This document shows, one piece after another, positions 46,067 to 55,733 of a DNA stretch of 64,000 nt. This DNA is from Bosea beijingensis (GTDB lineage Bacteria; Pseudomonadota; Alphaproteobacteria; Rhizobiales; Beijerinckiaceae), in NCBI RefSeq assembly GCF_030758975.1, contig NZ_CP132359.1:1566811-1630810 (forward strand). Reading direction: 5' to 3'. Both the position numbers and the translations under genes were made by a program. The notes beneath the pieces were generated by a model. It did not search any database and was not told the origin of the DNA. It saw only the letters and a program-made list of their open reading frames with translations. Numbering within the stretch: the stretch's first letter is position 1; each line of letters begins with the position of its first letter.

Positions 46067-48565
46067 ATGACGTCGACCCAAAAGAGCCGGACGACCAGGA
46101 CGCGGCTCTCTCGATCGATCGGACTTTCGGCTTTGATGCTGGCCGTGAGTGGTGGTGTGGCTTTCGCGCAGGCCGTGGTTGTCCAAGGCAACCGGCGGGT
46201 CGATGCGGAGACGATCCGCTCCTACGCCGCGGGTCGTGAGAATCCGCAGGAGATCCGGGAGAGCCTGCTGGCCACCGGTCTGTTCAGCAGCGTGCAGGTC
46301 AGCCGCCGCGGCTCGCAGACCGTCGTTTCGGTCCAGGAGCAGAACGGCACGGCCAACCGCGTCGCCTTCGAGGGCAATCGCAAGCTGAAGAGCGAGCAGC
46401 TCTCGCAGATCGTGCAGTCGCGCGCCGGCGGCCCGGTCAGCCAGGCTCTGATCAACTCCGACGCCGAGCGCCTGCGTGAGGCCTATCGCCGGGCCGGCTA
46501 CGGCCTGTCCTCGGTGAGCGGCCGCGTGGCTCCGCTGCCGAATGGTCGCCAGGACATCGTCTTCACCGTCAACGAGAGCGGCAAGACCGGCATCAAGTCG
46601 ATCAACTTCTCCGGCAACGAGGCCTATTCGGCCGGTCGTCTGCGCGGGTTGATGACCTCGACGGAGTCGAACTTCCTGAGCTGGGTCAAGACCTCCGACG
46701 TCTATGATCCGGATCGCATCAATTCCGATATGGACCTCATCCGCCGCTTCTATCTGAAGAACGGCTATGCCGATTTCCAGATCGTCAACAGCGGCGCCCG
46801 CTTCGACGAGGCGGCCGGTGGCTGGGTGGTCGACATTCAGGTCGAAGAAGGCCAGCGCTATCAGGTTGGCAACGTCACCGTCGATTCCTCACTGCGCGAT
46901 GTCGATCCTGCCGCTTTGCAGCGCTATGTCGCGACCTCGACGGGCGATACCTACAATGCCGAGGCGGTCGAGAAGTCGCTGGTCGCGCTCACCACCGAGG
47001 TGGCGCGTCGTGGCCATGCCTTCGCTCAGGTCCGCCCGCGCGGTGACCGCGATGCCGCGGGCCGCATGATCGGCATCACCTATGTCGTCGACGAGGGCCC
47101 GCGGGTCTATGTCGAGCGCATCAACGTGCGCGGCAACACCCGTACGCGCGACTATGTCGTCCGCCGCGAGCTCGATCTCGGCGAGGGCGATGCCTATAAC
47201 AAGGTCATGGTCGATCGCGCCGAGCGTCGCCTGAACAATCTCGGCTTCTTCACCAAGGTCCGCATCACCAACGAGCCGGGCTCGGCTCCGGATCGCGTGG
47301 TGGTCAATATCGACGTCGAGGACAAGGCGACGGGCTCCTTCTCGGTTGCCGGCGGTTACTCGACCTCGGACGGCGTCATCGGCGAAATCTCGCTGTCGGA
47401 ATCGAACTTCCTCGGCCGCGGCCAGTTCGTCCGCATCGCCGGCACGCTCGGCCAGCGGACGCAGGGCATCGATTTCTCGTTCACGGAGCCCTATTTCCTG
47501 GGCTACCGCGTCGCGGCGGGTATCGACCTGTTCTCGAAGTACAACGACAACTACAACACCGGCCGCTTCGAGAGCCGCGTGACCGGCGGACAGGTGCGCT
47601 TTACCTTCCCCATCACGGAAGAGTTCTCGATCACGCCGCGTTACTCGCTCTACACGACCGAGATCGACATCCCGAACGAGATCAACCGGCCGTATAACGA
47701 CTGTACCTACCCGATCGCGGGCATCACGCCGAATGCTGGTCCCGGCGCGCTCTATAACTGCGTGACCAACGGCGAGGCGACGGTGGCGGTCAAGGAGGCC
47801 CAGGGCACGACCCTGACTTCGCTCGTCGGCCTGAACTTCAACTACAACTCGCTCGACAGTGTCCAGAACCCGCGCAACGGCTTCTCGGCGGAGCTGAAGC
47901 CTGAATTCGCCGGTCTCGGCGGCGACTCGAAGTTCCTGCGCATCTCGGCCGATGCTCGCTACTACCGCGAAATCTTCGACGACGTGGTCGGCTTCCTGCG
48001 CGTCCAGGGCGGTCACGTCCAGGCGACCAGCGGCAACCTGCGCATGGTCGATCACTACTTCCTCGGCCCGTCGCTGGTTCGCGGTTTCGCGCCCTCCGGC
48101 ATCGGCCCGCGCGACGTGCTGAACGACCCGACGGCGAACTCGGTCGGCGGAACGACCTATTTCGGCGGTACCGTCGAATTGCAGTTCCCGCTCTTCGGCC
48201 TGCCGCGCGACCTCGGCCTGCGTGGCGCGGTCTTCGCTGACGCCGGTACGTTGTTCAACTATGACGGCGGCACGAAGTCTGTGGCCTTCGCCTGCCCGGC
48301 GGGCTCGGAGGCGCGCCAGTACAACGTCGTTACCGGTGGCGCCCAGTCGAGCATCGGCTGTATCCGCGACAAGAACGTCCTGCGGTCGTCGGTCGGCGTG
48401 AGCCTGCTCTGGCAGTCGCCGCTCGGTCCGATCCGGTTCGACTATGCCTACGCCCTGACCAAGGACGAGGGCCAGATCGGTATCAACCCGCAGACGGGCA
48501 TCGTCGGCAAGTATGGCGGCGACCGTCTCCAGGCCTTCCGTTTCTCGGGCGGCACCCGCTTCTGA
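46067..48565 (+). CDS. bamA: Outer-membrane protein assembly factor BamA
   Basis: Central pore of the BAM complex that folds outer-membrane proteins. It has 832 residues: signal peptide (cut after about Ala34, VAFA/QA), five POTRA domains (about 36-430) and a 16-strand Omp85 barrel with the VRGF motif (LVRGFAPSGIGPRD) and a C-terminal aromatic Phe (SGGTRF). Cysteine pairs occur in extracellular loops (NDCTYPI and YNCVTNG; FACPAGS and IGCIRDK). The ATG at 46067 is chosen as the signal peptide start; upstream in-frame starts lack sense. Confidence 0.96.
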   Translation: MTSTQKSRTTRTRLSRSIGLSALMLAVSGGVAFAQAVVVQGNRRVDAETIRSYAAGRENPQEIRESLLATGLFSSVQVSRRGSQTVVSVQEQNGTANRVAFEGNRKLKSEQLSQIVQSRAGGPVSQALINSDAERLREAYRRAGYGLSSVSGRVAPLPNGRQDIVFTVNESGKTGIKSINFSGNEAYSAGRLRGLMTSTESNFLSWVKTSDVYDPDRINSDMDLIRRFYLKNGYADFQIVNSGARFDEAAGGWVVDIQVEEGQRYQVGNVTVDSSLRDVDPAALQRYVATSTGDTYNAEAVEKSLVALTTEVARRGHAFAQVRPRGDRDAAGRMIGITYVVDEGPRVYVERINVRGNTRTRDYVVRRELDLGEGDAYNKVMVDRAERRLNNLGFFTKVRITNEPGSAPDRVVVNIDVEDKATGSFSVAGGYSTSDGVIGEISLSESNFLGRGQFVRIAGTLGQRTQGIDFSFTEPYFLGYRVAAGIDLFSKYNDNYNTGRFESRVTGGQVRFTFPITEEFSITPRYSLYTTEIDIPNEINRPYNDCTYPIAGITPNAGPGALYNCVTNGEATVAVKEAQGTTLTSLVGLNFNYNSLDSVQNPRNGFSAELKPEFAGLGGDSKFLRISADARYYREIFDDVVGFLRVQGGHVQATSGNLRMVDHYFLGPSLVRGFAPSGIGPRDVLNDPTANSVGGTTYFGGTVELQFPLFGLPRDLGLRGAVFADAGTLFNYDGGTKSVAFACPAGSEARQYNVVTGGAQSSIGCIRDKNVLRSSVGVSLLWQSPLGPIRFDYAYALTKDEGQIGINPQTGIVGKYGGDRLQAFRFSGGTRF

Positions 48566-48694
48566 CGGGAGCAGGCTGGGCATCGACCGGGAAGCGGCTT
48601 TCGTTTCCCGGGAAAAATCGGTGCGATAACAACGACATGGATCGCCATCCTCGTGTCCCGTGGGACGCCTGGCGATCCCGCTCCGGACCGGATC

Positions 48695-49756
48695 ATGGCA
48701 GAGCCAGTTTTCTTTCCTTTCGCGACCTCGCTGGACTTCGGCGAGGTCGCAAGCATTTCGGGCGCTACCTTGCCGGAAGGCGTGGAGCCGGCCCGCAAGC
48801 TCGATGGTATCGCCGCGCTTGAGAACGCCGGTCCGGCCGATCTCGCCTATATGGACAATCCGAAATACACGGAGGCCCTGGCGTCGACCAAGGCGGGCTT
48901 GTGCCTCGTTTCGCCTCGTTTCGCCGATCGTGTGCCGGCGGGAACGGTGGCGCTCGTGTCGCCGGCCCCCTACCACGCCTTCGCGAAGGTGATGGCGCAC
49001 TGCTTCCCGAATGCACTGAAGCCTGAATCTGTTTTTGCCTCGCAGGGTGTGGCACCGGGCGCCATCGTCCACGCCACAGCGGTTCTCGAAGCCGGCGTCA
49101 CCGTCGATCCGGGCGCCGTGATCGGGCCGGGCGCCGAGATCGGCGCCGGCACCGTCGTGGCCTCGCATGCGGTCATCGGCCCGCAGGTCCGGATCGGGCG
49201 CAATTGCTCGATCGGGGCGGGCAGCACGATCCAGGCCTCCCTCATCGGCAACCGCGTCATCGTTCATCCCGGCGCGCGGATTGGGCAGGACGGCTTCGGC
49301 TTCGCGATGAGCCCGAAGGGGCACATGAAGGTGCCGCAGGTCGGCCGCGTCATCATCCAGGACGATGTCGAGATCGGCGCCAACAGCACGATCGACCGCG
49401 GCGCCAGCCGCGACACCGTGATCGGCGAGGGCACCAAGATCGATAACCTCGTCCAGATCGGCCATAACTGCGTCATCGGGCGTCATTGCGTGATCTGCGC
49501 CCAGACCGGCCTTGCGGGCTCCTCCACGCTGGAGGATTTCGTGGTGCTCGGCGGCCAGGTCGGGCTCGCAGGCCATCTCGTGATCGGTGCGGGTGCGCAG
49601 ATCGCGGCGCAGAGCGGCGTCGCCGGCGATGTCCCGCGCGGCGCTCGCTATGGCGGATATCCGGCTCAGCCCGCGCTCGGCTGGGCGCGCGAAACGGCGC
49701 TGCTCAAGACGCTGGTGGCCAATCGCGGCAAGAAGCCGGACGCGTCGCGAGGCTGA
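48695..49756 (+). CDS. lpxD: UDP-3-O-acyl-glucosamine N-acyltransferase
   Basis: Third step of lipid A synthesis, adding the N-linked hydroxyacyl chain. It has 353 residues, with an N-terminal uridine-binding domain (1-100) and a left-handed beta-helix of hexapeptide repeats (about 110-320), with catalytic His near 256 in [12 protein letters not shown]-terminal helix follows. Start 48695 fits homologues; the ribosome site is weak. fabZ follows after about 200 bp. Confidence 0.96.
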   Translation: MAEPVFFPFATSLDFGEVASISGATLPEGVEPARKLDGIAALENAGPADLAYMDNPKYTEALASTKAGLCLVSPRFADRVPAGTVALVSPAPYHAFAKVMAHCFPNALKPESVFASQGVAPGAIVHATAVLEAGVTVDPGAVIGPGAEIGAGTVVASHAVIGPQVRIGRNCSIGAGSTIQASLIGNRVIVHPGARIGQDGFGFAMSPKGHMKVPQVGRVIIQDDVEIGANSTIDRGASRDTVIGEGTKIDNLVQIGHNCVIGRHCVICAQTGLAGSSTLEDFVVLGGQVGLAGHLVIGAGAQIAAQSGVAGDVPRGARYGGYPAQPALGWARETALLKTLVANRGKKPDASRG

Positions 49757-49953
49757 GACAGGCGCTCCCACCGTCGTCGGATGGGCTCTTTCTGCCAGGA
49801 ATGCGGAGAATCTTGTTGCCCAACCCGCTTCGTTTCCTGCAAAGCGGCGGAAGGCTTTGAAATCGCGACAGGTTGCAGGGGTGTTGCCTGTTGCCGGCCG
49901 CAGACGTGAATGCAAGGCGCTGCCCGGCGAAGGCACGCGGGAGAAGACAGACC

Positions 49954-50412
49954 ATGAGCGAGGCGACGACGGCACTGGGTGTGATCGACATCCAGAGGAT
50001 CATGGCCAGCATTCCTCACCGCTACCCGTTCCTGCTGGTCGACCGGGTCGTTGAGATCGATGGCGATGCGTCCGGCGTGGGCATCAAGAACGTCACGGCC
50101 AACGAACCCCAGTTCACCGGGCATTTCCCCGACAGGCCGGTCTTCCCGGGCGTGCTGATGATCGAGGCGATGGCCCAGACAGCCGGCGTGCTGGTCGTGA
50201 ATGCCAATGAATTCGGCGACAAGCAGGTCAAGACCGTCCTCTTCACCACGATCGACAAGGCGAAGTTCCGCAAGCCTGTCACGCCGGGCGACCAGATCCG
50301 CTTCCATCTCACCAAGCTCGCCCGCAAGCGCAACATCTTCTTCTATCGCGGCGAAGCGCGCGTCGATGGCGTTCTTGTGGCCGAAGCCGAAATCTCGGCG
50401 ATGGTCGTTTGA
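49954..50412 (+). CDS. fabZ: 3-hydroxyacyl-ACP dehydratase FabZ
   Basis: Dehydrates beta-hydroxyacyl-ACP in fatty acid elongation and thereby competes with LpxA/LpxD for hydroxyacyl-ACP. It has 152 residues of hotdog fold with His57 (GHFPDRPVFPG) and Glu71 (IEAMAQ). GGGAGAAG lies upstream of the ATG at 49954; a longer frame from 49873 is not supported. The location between lpxD and lpxA is conserved and couples membrane lipid with lipid A synthesis. Confidence 0.97.
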   Translation: MSEATTALGVIDIQRIMASIPHRYPFLLVDRVVEIDGDASGVGIKNVTANEPQFTGHFPDRPVFPGVLMIEAMAQTAGVLVVNANEFGDKQVKTVLFTTIDKAKFRKPVTPGDQIRFHLTKLARKRNIFFYRGEARVDGVLVAEAEISAMVV

Positions 50413-50447
50413 GCGTAGCGTCGGTTCAGGATCAGGGCAGCGTCGCG

Positions 50448-51257
50448 ATGAGCGTCACCATCCATCCCATGTCGCTCGTCGACCCGAAGGCCCGGCTCGG
50501 TGCGGGCGTGAAGATCGGGCCGTTCTGCGAGGTTGGCCCCGATGTCGTGCTGGGCGAGGGCGTCGAGCTCGTCAGCCATGCCGTCGTCGCCGGTCGCACC
50601 ACGATCGGCGCGCGCACGCGTATATTTCCCTTCGCCTCGATCGGTCACCCGCCGCAGGACCTGAAATATCGCGGCGAGCCCTCGACGCTCTCCGTCGGTG
50701 AGGATTGCATCATCCGCGAGGGCGTGACGATGAATCCGGGCACCGAGGGCGGCGGCATGGAAACCGTCGTCGGCGATCGCTGCGCCTTCCTTGCCAATTC
50801 GCATGTCGGGCACGATTCCAGGATCGGCAACAATGTCGTGTTCTCGAACAACGCGATGTGCGCGGGCCATGTCACGGTCGGTAACTTCGTCATCGTCGGC
50901 GGCGGCGCCGGCCTGCTGCAGTTCATCAGGATCGGCGATCACTCCTTCATCGGTGGTGGCGCGGGCGTTACCAGCGACGTCATTCCCTTCGGCCTCGTGC
51001 GTGACAACCCCGCCCATCTGGCCGGGCTCAATCTTGTCGGCTTGAAACGTCGCAACTTCAGCCGCGAGCATATCAATGAATTGCGCCGCGCTTACCGGCT
51101 GCTATTCGCCGACGAAGGTACCTTGGCAGAGCGTGTCGAGGACGTTGCGGTGGAGTTCTCGGCCCATCCGCTCATCGACGAGATCCTGAACTTCATCCGG
51201 GAAGGTGCGGGCAAGCCACTCTGCACGCCGCGGGAAGCCACCGCAGCGGATCGGTGA
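50448..51257 (+). CDS. lpxA: UDP-GlcNAc acyltransferase
   Basis: First step of lipid A synthesis: 3-O-acylation of UDP-GlcNAc (or its 3-amino form) from hydroxyacyl-ACP. It has 269 residues, with a beta-helix of hexapeptide repeats (1-185) with catalytic His122 in SHVGHDSRIG and a C-terminal helical bundle. The ATG at 50448 gives the usual N-terminus (SVTIHPMSLVDP); a TTG at 50409 overlapping the fabZ stop would add 13 residues and cannot be excluded. Confidence 0.95.
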   Translation: MSVTIHPMSLVDPKARLGAGVKIGPFCEVGPDVVLGEGVELVSHAVVAGRTTIGARTRIFPFASIGHPPQDLKYRGEPSTLSVGEDCIIREGVTMNPGTEGGGMETVVGDRCAFLANSHVGHDSRIGNNVVFSNNAMCAGHVTVGNFVIVGGGAGLLQFIRIGDHSFIGGGAGVTSDVIPFGLVRDNPAHLAGLNLVGLKRRNFSREHINELRRAYRLLFADEGTLAERVEDVAVEFSAHPLIDEILNFIREGAGKPLCTPREATAADR

Positions 51258-52123
51258 GCGCCGACGCGCCAGGAGCGGCTCCGGTGGCCCGCGGTCCGCT
51301 CGCGATGATCGCGGGAAGCGGCGACTACCCGCTCCAGCTCGCCCGCATCGTGACCGGTCGGGGCGAGCGCCCCTATATCGCGGCGCTCGACGGTGCGGCC
51401 GATCCCGCAGCCTTCGGCGAGGGCGCCGATACCAAGCGCTACCGCCTCGGCCAGCTCGGCAGCCTGCTCGAGGAGCTGCGCCGGCGCGGCATCGCCGATA
51501 TCGTCATGCTCGGCGCCTTGCCGCGGCCGAGCTTCGGCTCGCTGCGCCCCGAAGTCTCGACGCTGAAATACCTGCCGCATTTCGCCAAGGCTTTCCAGGG
51601 TGGGGATGATCATCTCCTGCGCGGCGTCGTCCGCTTCTTCGAGATGCAGGGCTTCCATGTCCACGGGCCGGCGGACATTGCCCCCGAGATGACCGCTCCA
51701 CACGGAGCCCTTGGCCGCAAGCAGGCCAATCCTGAACAGCGGGCAGAGCTCGAACGTGGCTTCTCGCTGCTGGCCACGCTGTCGCCCTTCGATGTCGGGC
51801 AGGCGGCGATCCTCGCCGATCACCGCGTCGTCGCGATCGAGGCGGCCGAGGGCACGGATGCGATGATCCGCCGTGTGGCCGATCTGGTGGCGCGCGGGCG
51901 CCTCAAGATCGGCAAGGGCGATGGCTTTCTCGTGAAGGTGCCGAAGACCGGCCAGGATCTGCGCGTCGACATGCCGGCCATCGGCCCGGATACGCTGCGG
52001 CATATCGCTGAGGCCGGGCTCGCCGGCATCGGCGTTCGCGCCGGCCAGGTCCTGGTCGGCGACCGTGCGGCGCTTGGCCGCCTGGCGGATCAACTCGGCC
52101 TCTTCGTCGAGGGCTTCCCCTGA
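51254..52123 (+). CDS. lpxI: UDP-2,3-diacylglucosamine pyrophosphatase LpxI
   Basis: Cleaves UDP-2,3-diacylglucosamine to lipid X, the step done by LpxH in gammaproteobacteria; LpxI is an unrelated enzyme found in alphaproteobacteria. It has 289 residues with the family start PLAMIAGSGDYPLQLARI and the C-terminal domain segments VAIEAAEGTDAMIRR and LRVDMPAIGPDTL. GTG 51254 overlaps the lpxA stop, and its own stop overlaps the lpxB ATG (TGATG). Confidence 0.94.
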   Translation: MSADAPGAAPVARGPLAMIAGSGDYPLQLARIVTGRGERPYIAALDGAADPAAFGEGADTKRYRLGQLGSLLEELRRRGIADIVMLGALPRPSFGSLRPEVSTLKYLPHFAKAFQGGDDHLLRGVVRFFEMQGFHVHGPADIAPEMTAPHGALGRKQANPEQRAELERGFSLLATLSPFDVGQAAILADHRVVAIEAAEGTDAMIRRVADLVARGRLKIGKGDGFLVKVPKTGQDLRVDMPAIGPDTLRHIAEAGLAGIGVRAGQVLVGDRAALGRLADQLGLFVEGFP

Positions 52124-53310
52124 TGCGGCCGTTCCGCCTCGCGATCATCGCTGGCGAGGCTTCGGGCGATGCCCTGGCGCTGCGCTTCCTCGCCGCGCTG
52201 CGCGAAAACCTGGGCGATCGCCCGGTGGAGCTCTGCGGCGTGGGCGATCACGGTTTGCCCGAAGCCGGGCTGAAACCGCTCTTTCCCCAGGCCGATATCG
52301 CGGTGATGGGCTTCGGCCCGGTGATCGCGCGCCTGCCCTTGCTGTTGCGGCGGATGGAGGATGCAGCGCGCGGCATCGCGGCGTTTCAGCCCGATCTCCT
52401 GCTGACGATCGACAGCCCGGATTTCTGCCTGCGCGTCGCAAAGAAGGTGAGGGCGCGCGCGCCCTCGATCCCGATCGTGCATTGGGTCTGCCCCAGCGTC
52501 TGGGCATGGCGTTCCGGGCGCGCGCGGCGGATGGCGCCGCATGTCGACCGCATCCTCGCCCTGCTGCCCTTCGAGCCCGCGGCGCTCGCCCGGCTGCACG
52601 GTCCCGAAACCGTCTATGTCGGCCATCCCCTGATGGAGCGGCTCGCCGAGATGCGTCCCGACGCGGATGAGCAGCGCCGTCGCGACGATGCCGCGCGCCC
52701 AACCATCCTTGTCCTGCCCGGCAGCCGGCGCTCCGAGATCCATCACCTGATGCCGGTCTTCGGCGAGGCCGTGGCGAAGGTCGCCGCGGCAGTGCCGGGC
52801 GCCCGTTTCGTCCTGCCGGCGGTACAGCGGCTGCATCCGATGATCGCCGAGGCGACGGCACAATGGTCCATCAGACCGGAGATCGTGACCGGCGAGGCGG
52901 CCAAGCTCGCGGCCTTCCGGGAAGCCCGCGCTGCGCTGGCTGCGTCCGGCACCGTGACGCTGGAACTCGCCCTGTCGCAGATCCCGACGGTCGCGGCCTA
53001 TCGCGGCGCCAACTGGGAAGCCTTCCTGGCGCGGCGCCTCGTCAAACTGCCGAGCGTGATCCTGCCCAACCTGATCCTCGGCCGCAGCATCGTCCCCGAA
53101 TTCATCCAGGAGGAGGCGACGGCTGAGGCGCTGAGCAGCCATCTCCTCGCAGCCATGGCCGAGGGGCAGAAGCGGCGGGAGCAAATCGACGGCTTCGCCG
53201 AGGTCGAGACGATCATGCGCTCGGCCGGGCCGAGCCCGGCCGCCAATGCCGTTGCGGCGGCGCTGGAGCTGGTCGCCTCGCGGACCGGCCGCGAGGCGGT
53301 GCGGAGCTGA
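52123..53310 (+). CDS. lpxB: Lipid-A-disaccharide synthase
   Basis: Membrane-associated GT-B (GT19) glycosyltransferase that joins lipid X to UDP-diacylglucosamine. It has 395 residues. RLAIIAGEASGDALA at the start, IDSPDFCLRVAKK, VHWVCPSVWAWR and LVLPGSRRSEI are diagnostic. It is the last gene of the long plus-strand cluster and ends 6 bp from the convergent Bug-type gene. Confidence 0.96.
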   Translation: MRPFRLAIIAGEASGDALALRFLAALRENLGDRPVELCGVGDHGLPEAGLKPLFPQADIAVMGFGPVIARLPLLLRRMEDAARGIAAFQPDLLLTIDSPDFCLRVAKKVRARAPSIPIVHWVCPSVWAWRSGRARRMAPHVDRILALLPFEPAALARLHGPETVYVGHPLMERLAEMRPDADEQRRRDDAARPTILVLPGSRRSEIHHLMPVFGEAVAKVAAAVPGARFVLPAVQRLHPMIAEATAQWSIRPEIVTGEAAKLAAFREARAALAASGTVTLELALSQIPTVAAYRGANWEAFLARRLVKLPSVILPNLILGRSIVPEFIQEEATAEALSSHLLAAMAEGQKRREQIDGFAEVETIMRSAGPSPAANAVAAALELVASRTGREAVRS

Positions 53311-53316
53311 GCCGGC

Positions 53317-54306
53317 TTACTCGACGACGGCGCCCGAGGCCTTGGCGATCGGCGCCCATTTGGCGAGCTCGACCTTGACGTGTTCGCCGAGCTGCTCGGG
53401 TGTCGAGCCGACGATATCGGCGCTGACATCGTTGAGCCTCTTCTTGACGTTCTCGTCCTTCAGCGCCTGGTTTGCAGCCTGGTTGATCTTCTCGATGATC
53501 GGGCGCGGCATGTTGGCGGGGCCGAACAGCGCGTTCCAGGTATAGGTCTCGTAGCCGGCCAGACCGCCTTCCGCGATCGTCGGCAGGTCGGGGAACGAGG
53601 ATACGCGCTCCTTGGTGGTGACGCCGATCGCCCGCAACTGGCCGTTCCGGATGAAGCCGGCGGAGGAGGGCAGGTTGTCGAACATGATCGGGACGGCGCC
53701 CGCGACCACGTCGTTCAGGGCCGGCCCCGCGCCGCGGTAAGGCACATGATTCATCTGCACGCCGCCGAGCGACTTGAACAATTCGCCGGAAAGATGCAGC
53801 GGCGTGCCAACGCCGGAGGACGCGTAGGAGTACTTGCCCGGATTGGCCTTCAGCACCGCGATCACCTCCTTGACCGTCTTGGCCGGGAAGTCCGGATGCA
53901 CGACCATCACGTTCGGCACGATCGCCAGCAGGTTGATCGGCGTGAAATCCTTCACCGCGTCGAAGGTTACGGTCTTCAGGATCGCCGGGTTGAGGGCATG
54001 GGTCGAGATCGTCCCGAGCAGCAGCGTGTAGCCGTCAGGCTGGGCACGGGCGACGGCCGTGGAGCCGATATTGCCGCCGGCGCCGGCCCGGTTCTCGATC
54101 ACGACGCTCTGGCCGAGGATCTCGCTCATCTTCTGGCCGACGAGACGGGCGACGATATCGGTCGAACCACCGGCGGCGAAGGGAACGATCAGGTTTATCG
54201 GGCGGCTGGGGAAATTGGCCTGTGCGCGAGCCTTTGTGCCGGCAAGGCCGGCCACGCCGGCGGCGATGAGGAAGGAGCGGCGGTCGAGAAAGCGGCTTTC
54301 GGTCAT
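53317..54306 (-). CDS. Bug-family (TctC-like) periplasmic binding protein, orphan
   Basis: A 329-residue substrate-binding protein of the tripartite tricarboxylate transporter type. The N-terminus has a twin-arginine-like signal (LDRRSFLIAAGVAGLAGTKARA/QA). PSRPINLIVPFAAGGSTDIVARLV and ENRAGAGGNIG are the ligand-binding signature. The two membrane subunits (TctA/TctB) are not adjacent, as is common for Bug proteins. Ligand unknown (small carboxylates in characterised members). It interrupts the usual lpxB-gltA neighbourhood. Confidence 0.92.
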   Translation of the reverse strand: MTESRFLDRRSFLIAAGVAGLAGTKARAQANFPSRPINLIVPFAAGGSTDIVARLVGQKMSEILGQSVVIENRAGAGGNIGSTAVARAQPDGYTLLLGTISTHALNPAILKTVTFDAVKDFTPINLLAIVPNVMVVHPDFPAKTVKEVIAVLKANPGKYSYASSGVGTPLHLSGELFKSLGGVQMNHVPYRGAGPALNDVVAGAVPIMFDNLPSSAGFIRNGQLRAIGVTTKERVSSFPDLPTIAEGGLAGYETYTWNALFGPANMPRPIIEKINQAANQALKDENVKKRLNDVSADIVGSTPEQLGEHVKVELAKWAPIAKASGAVVE

Positions 54307-54392
54307 GAACGGATCTCCGTGAATGGCCCGATTTTATCCGGCCCGTCCGCAGGATCAGCCGCACCGGAAACATCAATCATCTGAAACAATAA

Positions 54393-54417
54393 GGGCGCGG
54401 TGGAAACCACCGCGCCC
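54393..54417 (-). terminator. Rho-independent terminator after gltA
   Basis: A perfect 11-bp stem (GGGCGCGGTGG and complement) with an AAA loop, 26 bp past the gltA stop. The minus-strand tail is TTATTGTTTC, a fair T-rich run. Confidence 0.78.
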
Positions 54418-54443
54418 TGGTCGTCGGTCCCTGAAGGCTGCGC

Positions 54444-55733
54444 TCAGCGGCGGCCGATCGGGGTGTAGTCGCGCTGGGCCGAGCCGGTATAGAGCTGGCG
54501 CGGGCGGCCGATCTTCTGGGACGGATCCTCGATCATTTCTTTCCACTGCGCGATCCAGCCGACCGTCCGGGCGACCGCGAAGAGCACGGTGAACATCGAG
54601 GTCGGGAAGCCCATCGCCTTGAGGGTGATGCCCGAATAGAAGTCGATATTCGGATAGAGCTTCTTCTCGATGAAGTAGTCGTCCGAGAGCGCGATGCGCT
54701 CCAGCTCGACCGCGACGTCGAGCAGCGGATCGTCCTTGATCCCGAGCTCGTTCAGCACCTCATGCGTGGTCTTCTGCATGATCTTCGCGCGCGGGTCGTA
54801 GTTCTTGTAGACCCGGTGGCCGAAGCCCATCAGGCGGAACGGATCATCCTTGTCCTTCGCCTTGGCGATGTATTTCGGGATGTTGTCGACCGAGCCGATC
54901 TCCTCGAGCATCTTCAGCGCCGCTTCGTTGGCACCGCCATGGGCGGGGCCCCAGAGGCAGGCCGTTCCGGCCGCGATGCAGGCGAAGGGATTGGCGCCGG
55001 ACGAGCCGGCGAGGCGCACCGTCGAGGTCGAGGCGTTCTGCTCGTGATCGGCGTGCAGGATGAAGATGCGGTCGAGCGCGCGCGACAGCACCGGATTGAC
55101 CTTGTATTCCTCGGCCGGCACCGCGAAGCACATGCGCAGGAAGTTCGAGGTGTAGTCCAGCGAGTTCAGCGGATACACGAAGGGCTGGCCGATCGAGTAC
55201 TTGTAGGCCATCGCGGCCAGCGTCGGCACCTTCGCGATCATGCGCATCGAGGCGATCATGCGCTGATGCGGGTCCGAGATGTCGGTCGAGTCGTGGTAGA
55301 AGGCCGACATGGCGCCGATCGAGGCGACCATCACCGCCATCGGGTGCGCGTCGCGGCGGAAGCCCTGGAAGAAGCGGGCCATCTGCTCGTGCACCATGGT
55401 GTGGCGCGTGATGCGATAGTCGAAATCGGCCTTCTGGGCGGCGGTCGGCAGTTCCCCGTAGAGCAGCAGGTAGCAGGTCTCGAGGAAGTCGCCATGCTCG
55501 GCGAGCTGCTCGATCGGGAAGCCGCGATAGAGCAGGACGCCCTTGTCGCCGTCGATATAGGTGATCTGCGACTCGCAGCTTGCCGTCGAGGTGAAGCCGG
55601 GATCGTAGGTGAACATGCCCGTTTGGGCATAGAGCTTGGCGATGTCGATGACGGCGGGGCCGACCGACCCCTCCTTGATCGCCATGTCGACGGTCTTGTC
55701 GCCGATCTGGAGCTGGCTGGTATTTCCGCTCAT
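54444..55733 (-). CDS. gltA: Citrate synthase
   Basis: Condenses acetyl-CoA and oxaloacetate, entering the TCA cycle. It has 429 residues, the length of the hexameric NADH-sensitive type II enzyme. The N-terminal beta-domain (1-50) is present, then [30 protein letters not shown] (split), [13 protein letters not shown] (catalytic His) and [16 protein letters not shown] (second His and Asp). ATG 55733 has AAGGATC eight bases upstream; the longer frame to 55970 is not conserved-looking. Confidence 0.96.
   Translation of the reverse strand: MSGNTSQLQIGDKTVDMAIKEGSVGPAVIDIAKLYAQTGMFTYDPGFTSTASCESQITYIDGDKGVLLYRGFPIEQLAEHGDFLETCYLLLYGELPTAAQKADFDYRITRHTMVHEQMARFFQGFRRDAHPMAVMVASIGAMSAFYHDSTDISDPHQRMIASMRMIAKVPTLAAMAYKYSIGQPFVYPLNSLDYTSNFLRMCFAVPAEEYKVNPVLSRALDRIFILHADHEQNASTSTVRLAGSSGANPFACIAAGTACLWGPAHGGANEAALKMLEEIGSVDNIPKYIAKAKDKDDPFRLMGFGHRVYKNYDPRAKIMQKTTHEVLNELGIKDDPLLDVAVELERIALSDDYFIEKKLYPNIDFYSGITLKAMGFPTSMFTVLFAVARTVGWIAQWKEMIEDPSQKIGRPRQLYTGSAQRDYTPIGRR

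Noticed and set aside
46889-49975. 1028-codon antisense frame across bamA and lpxD
   Set aside because: Antisense to two certain genes, biased to Arg, Ala and Asp, with no domain.
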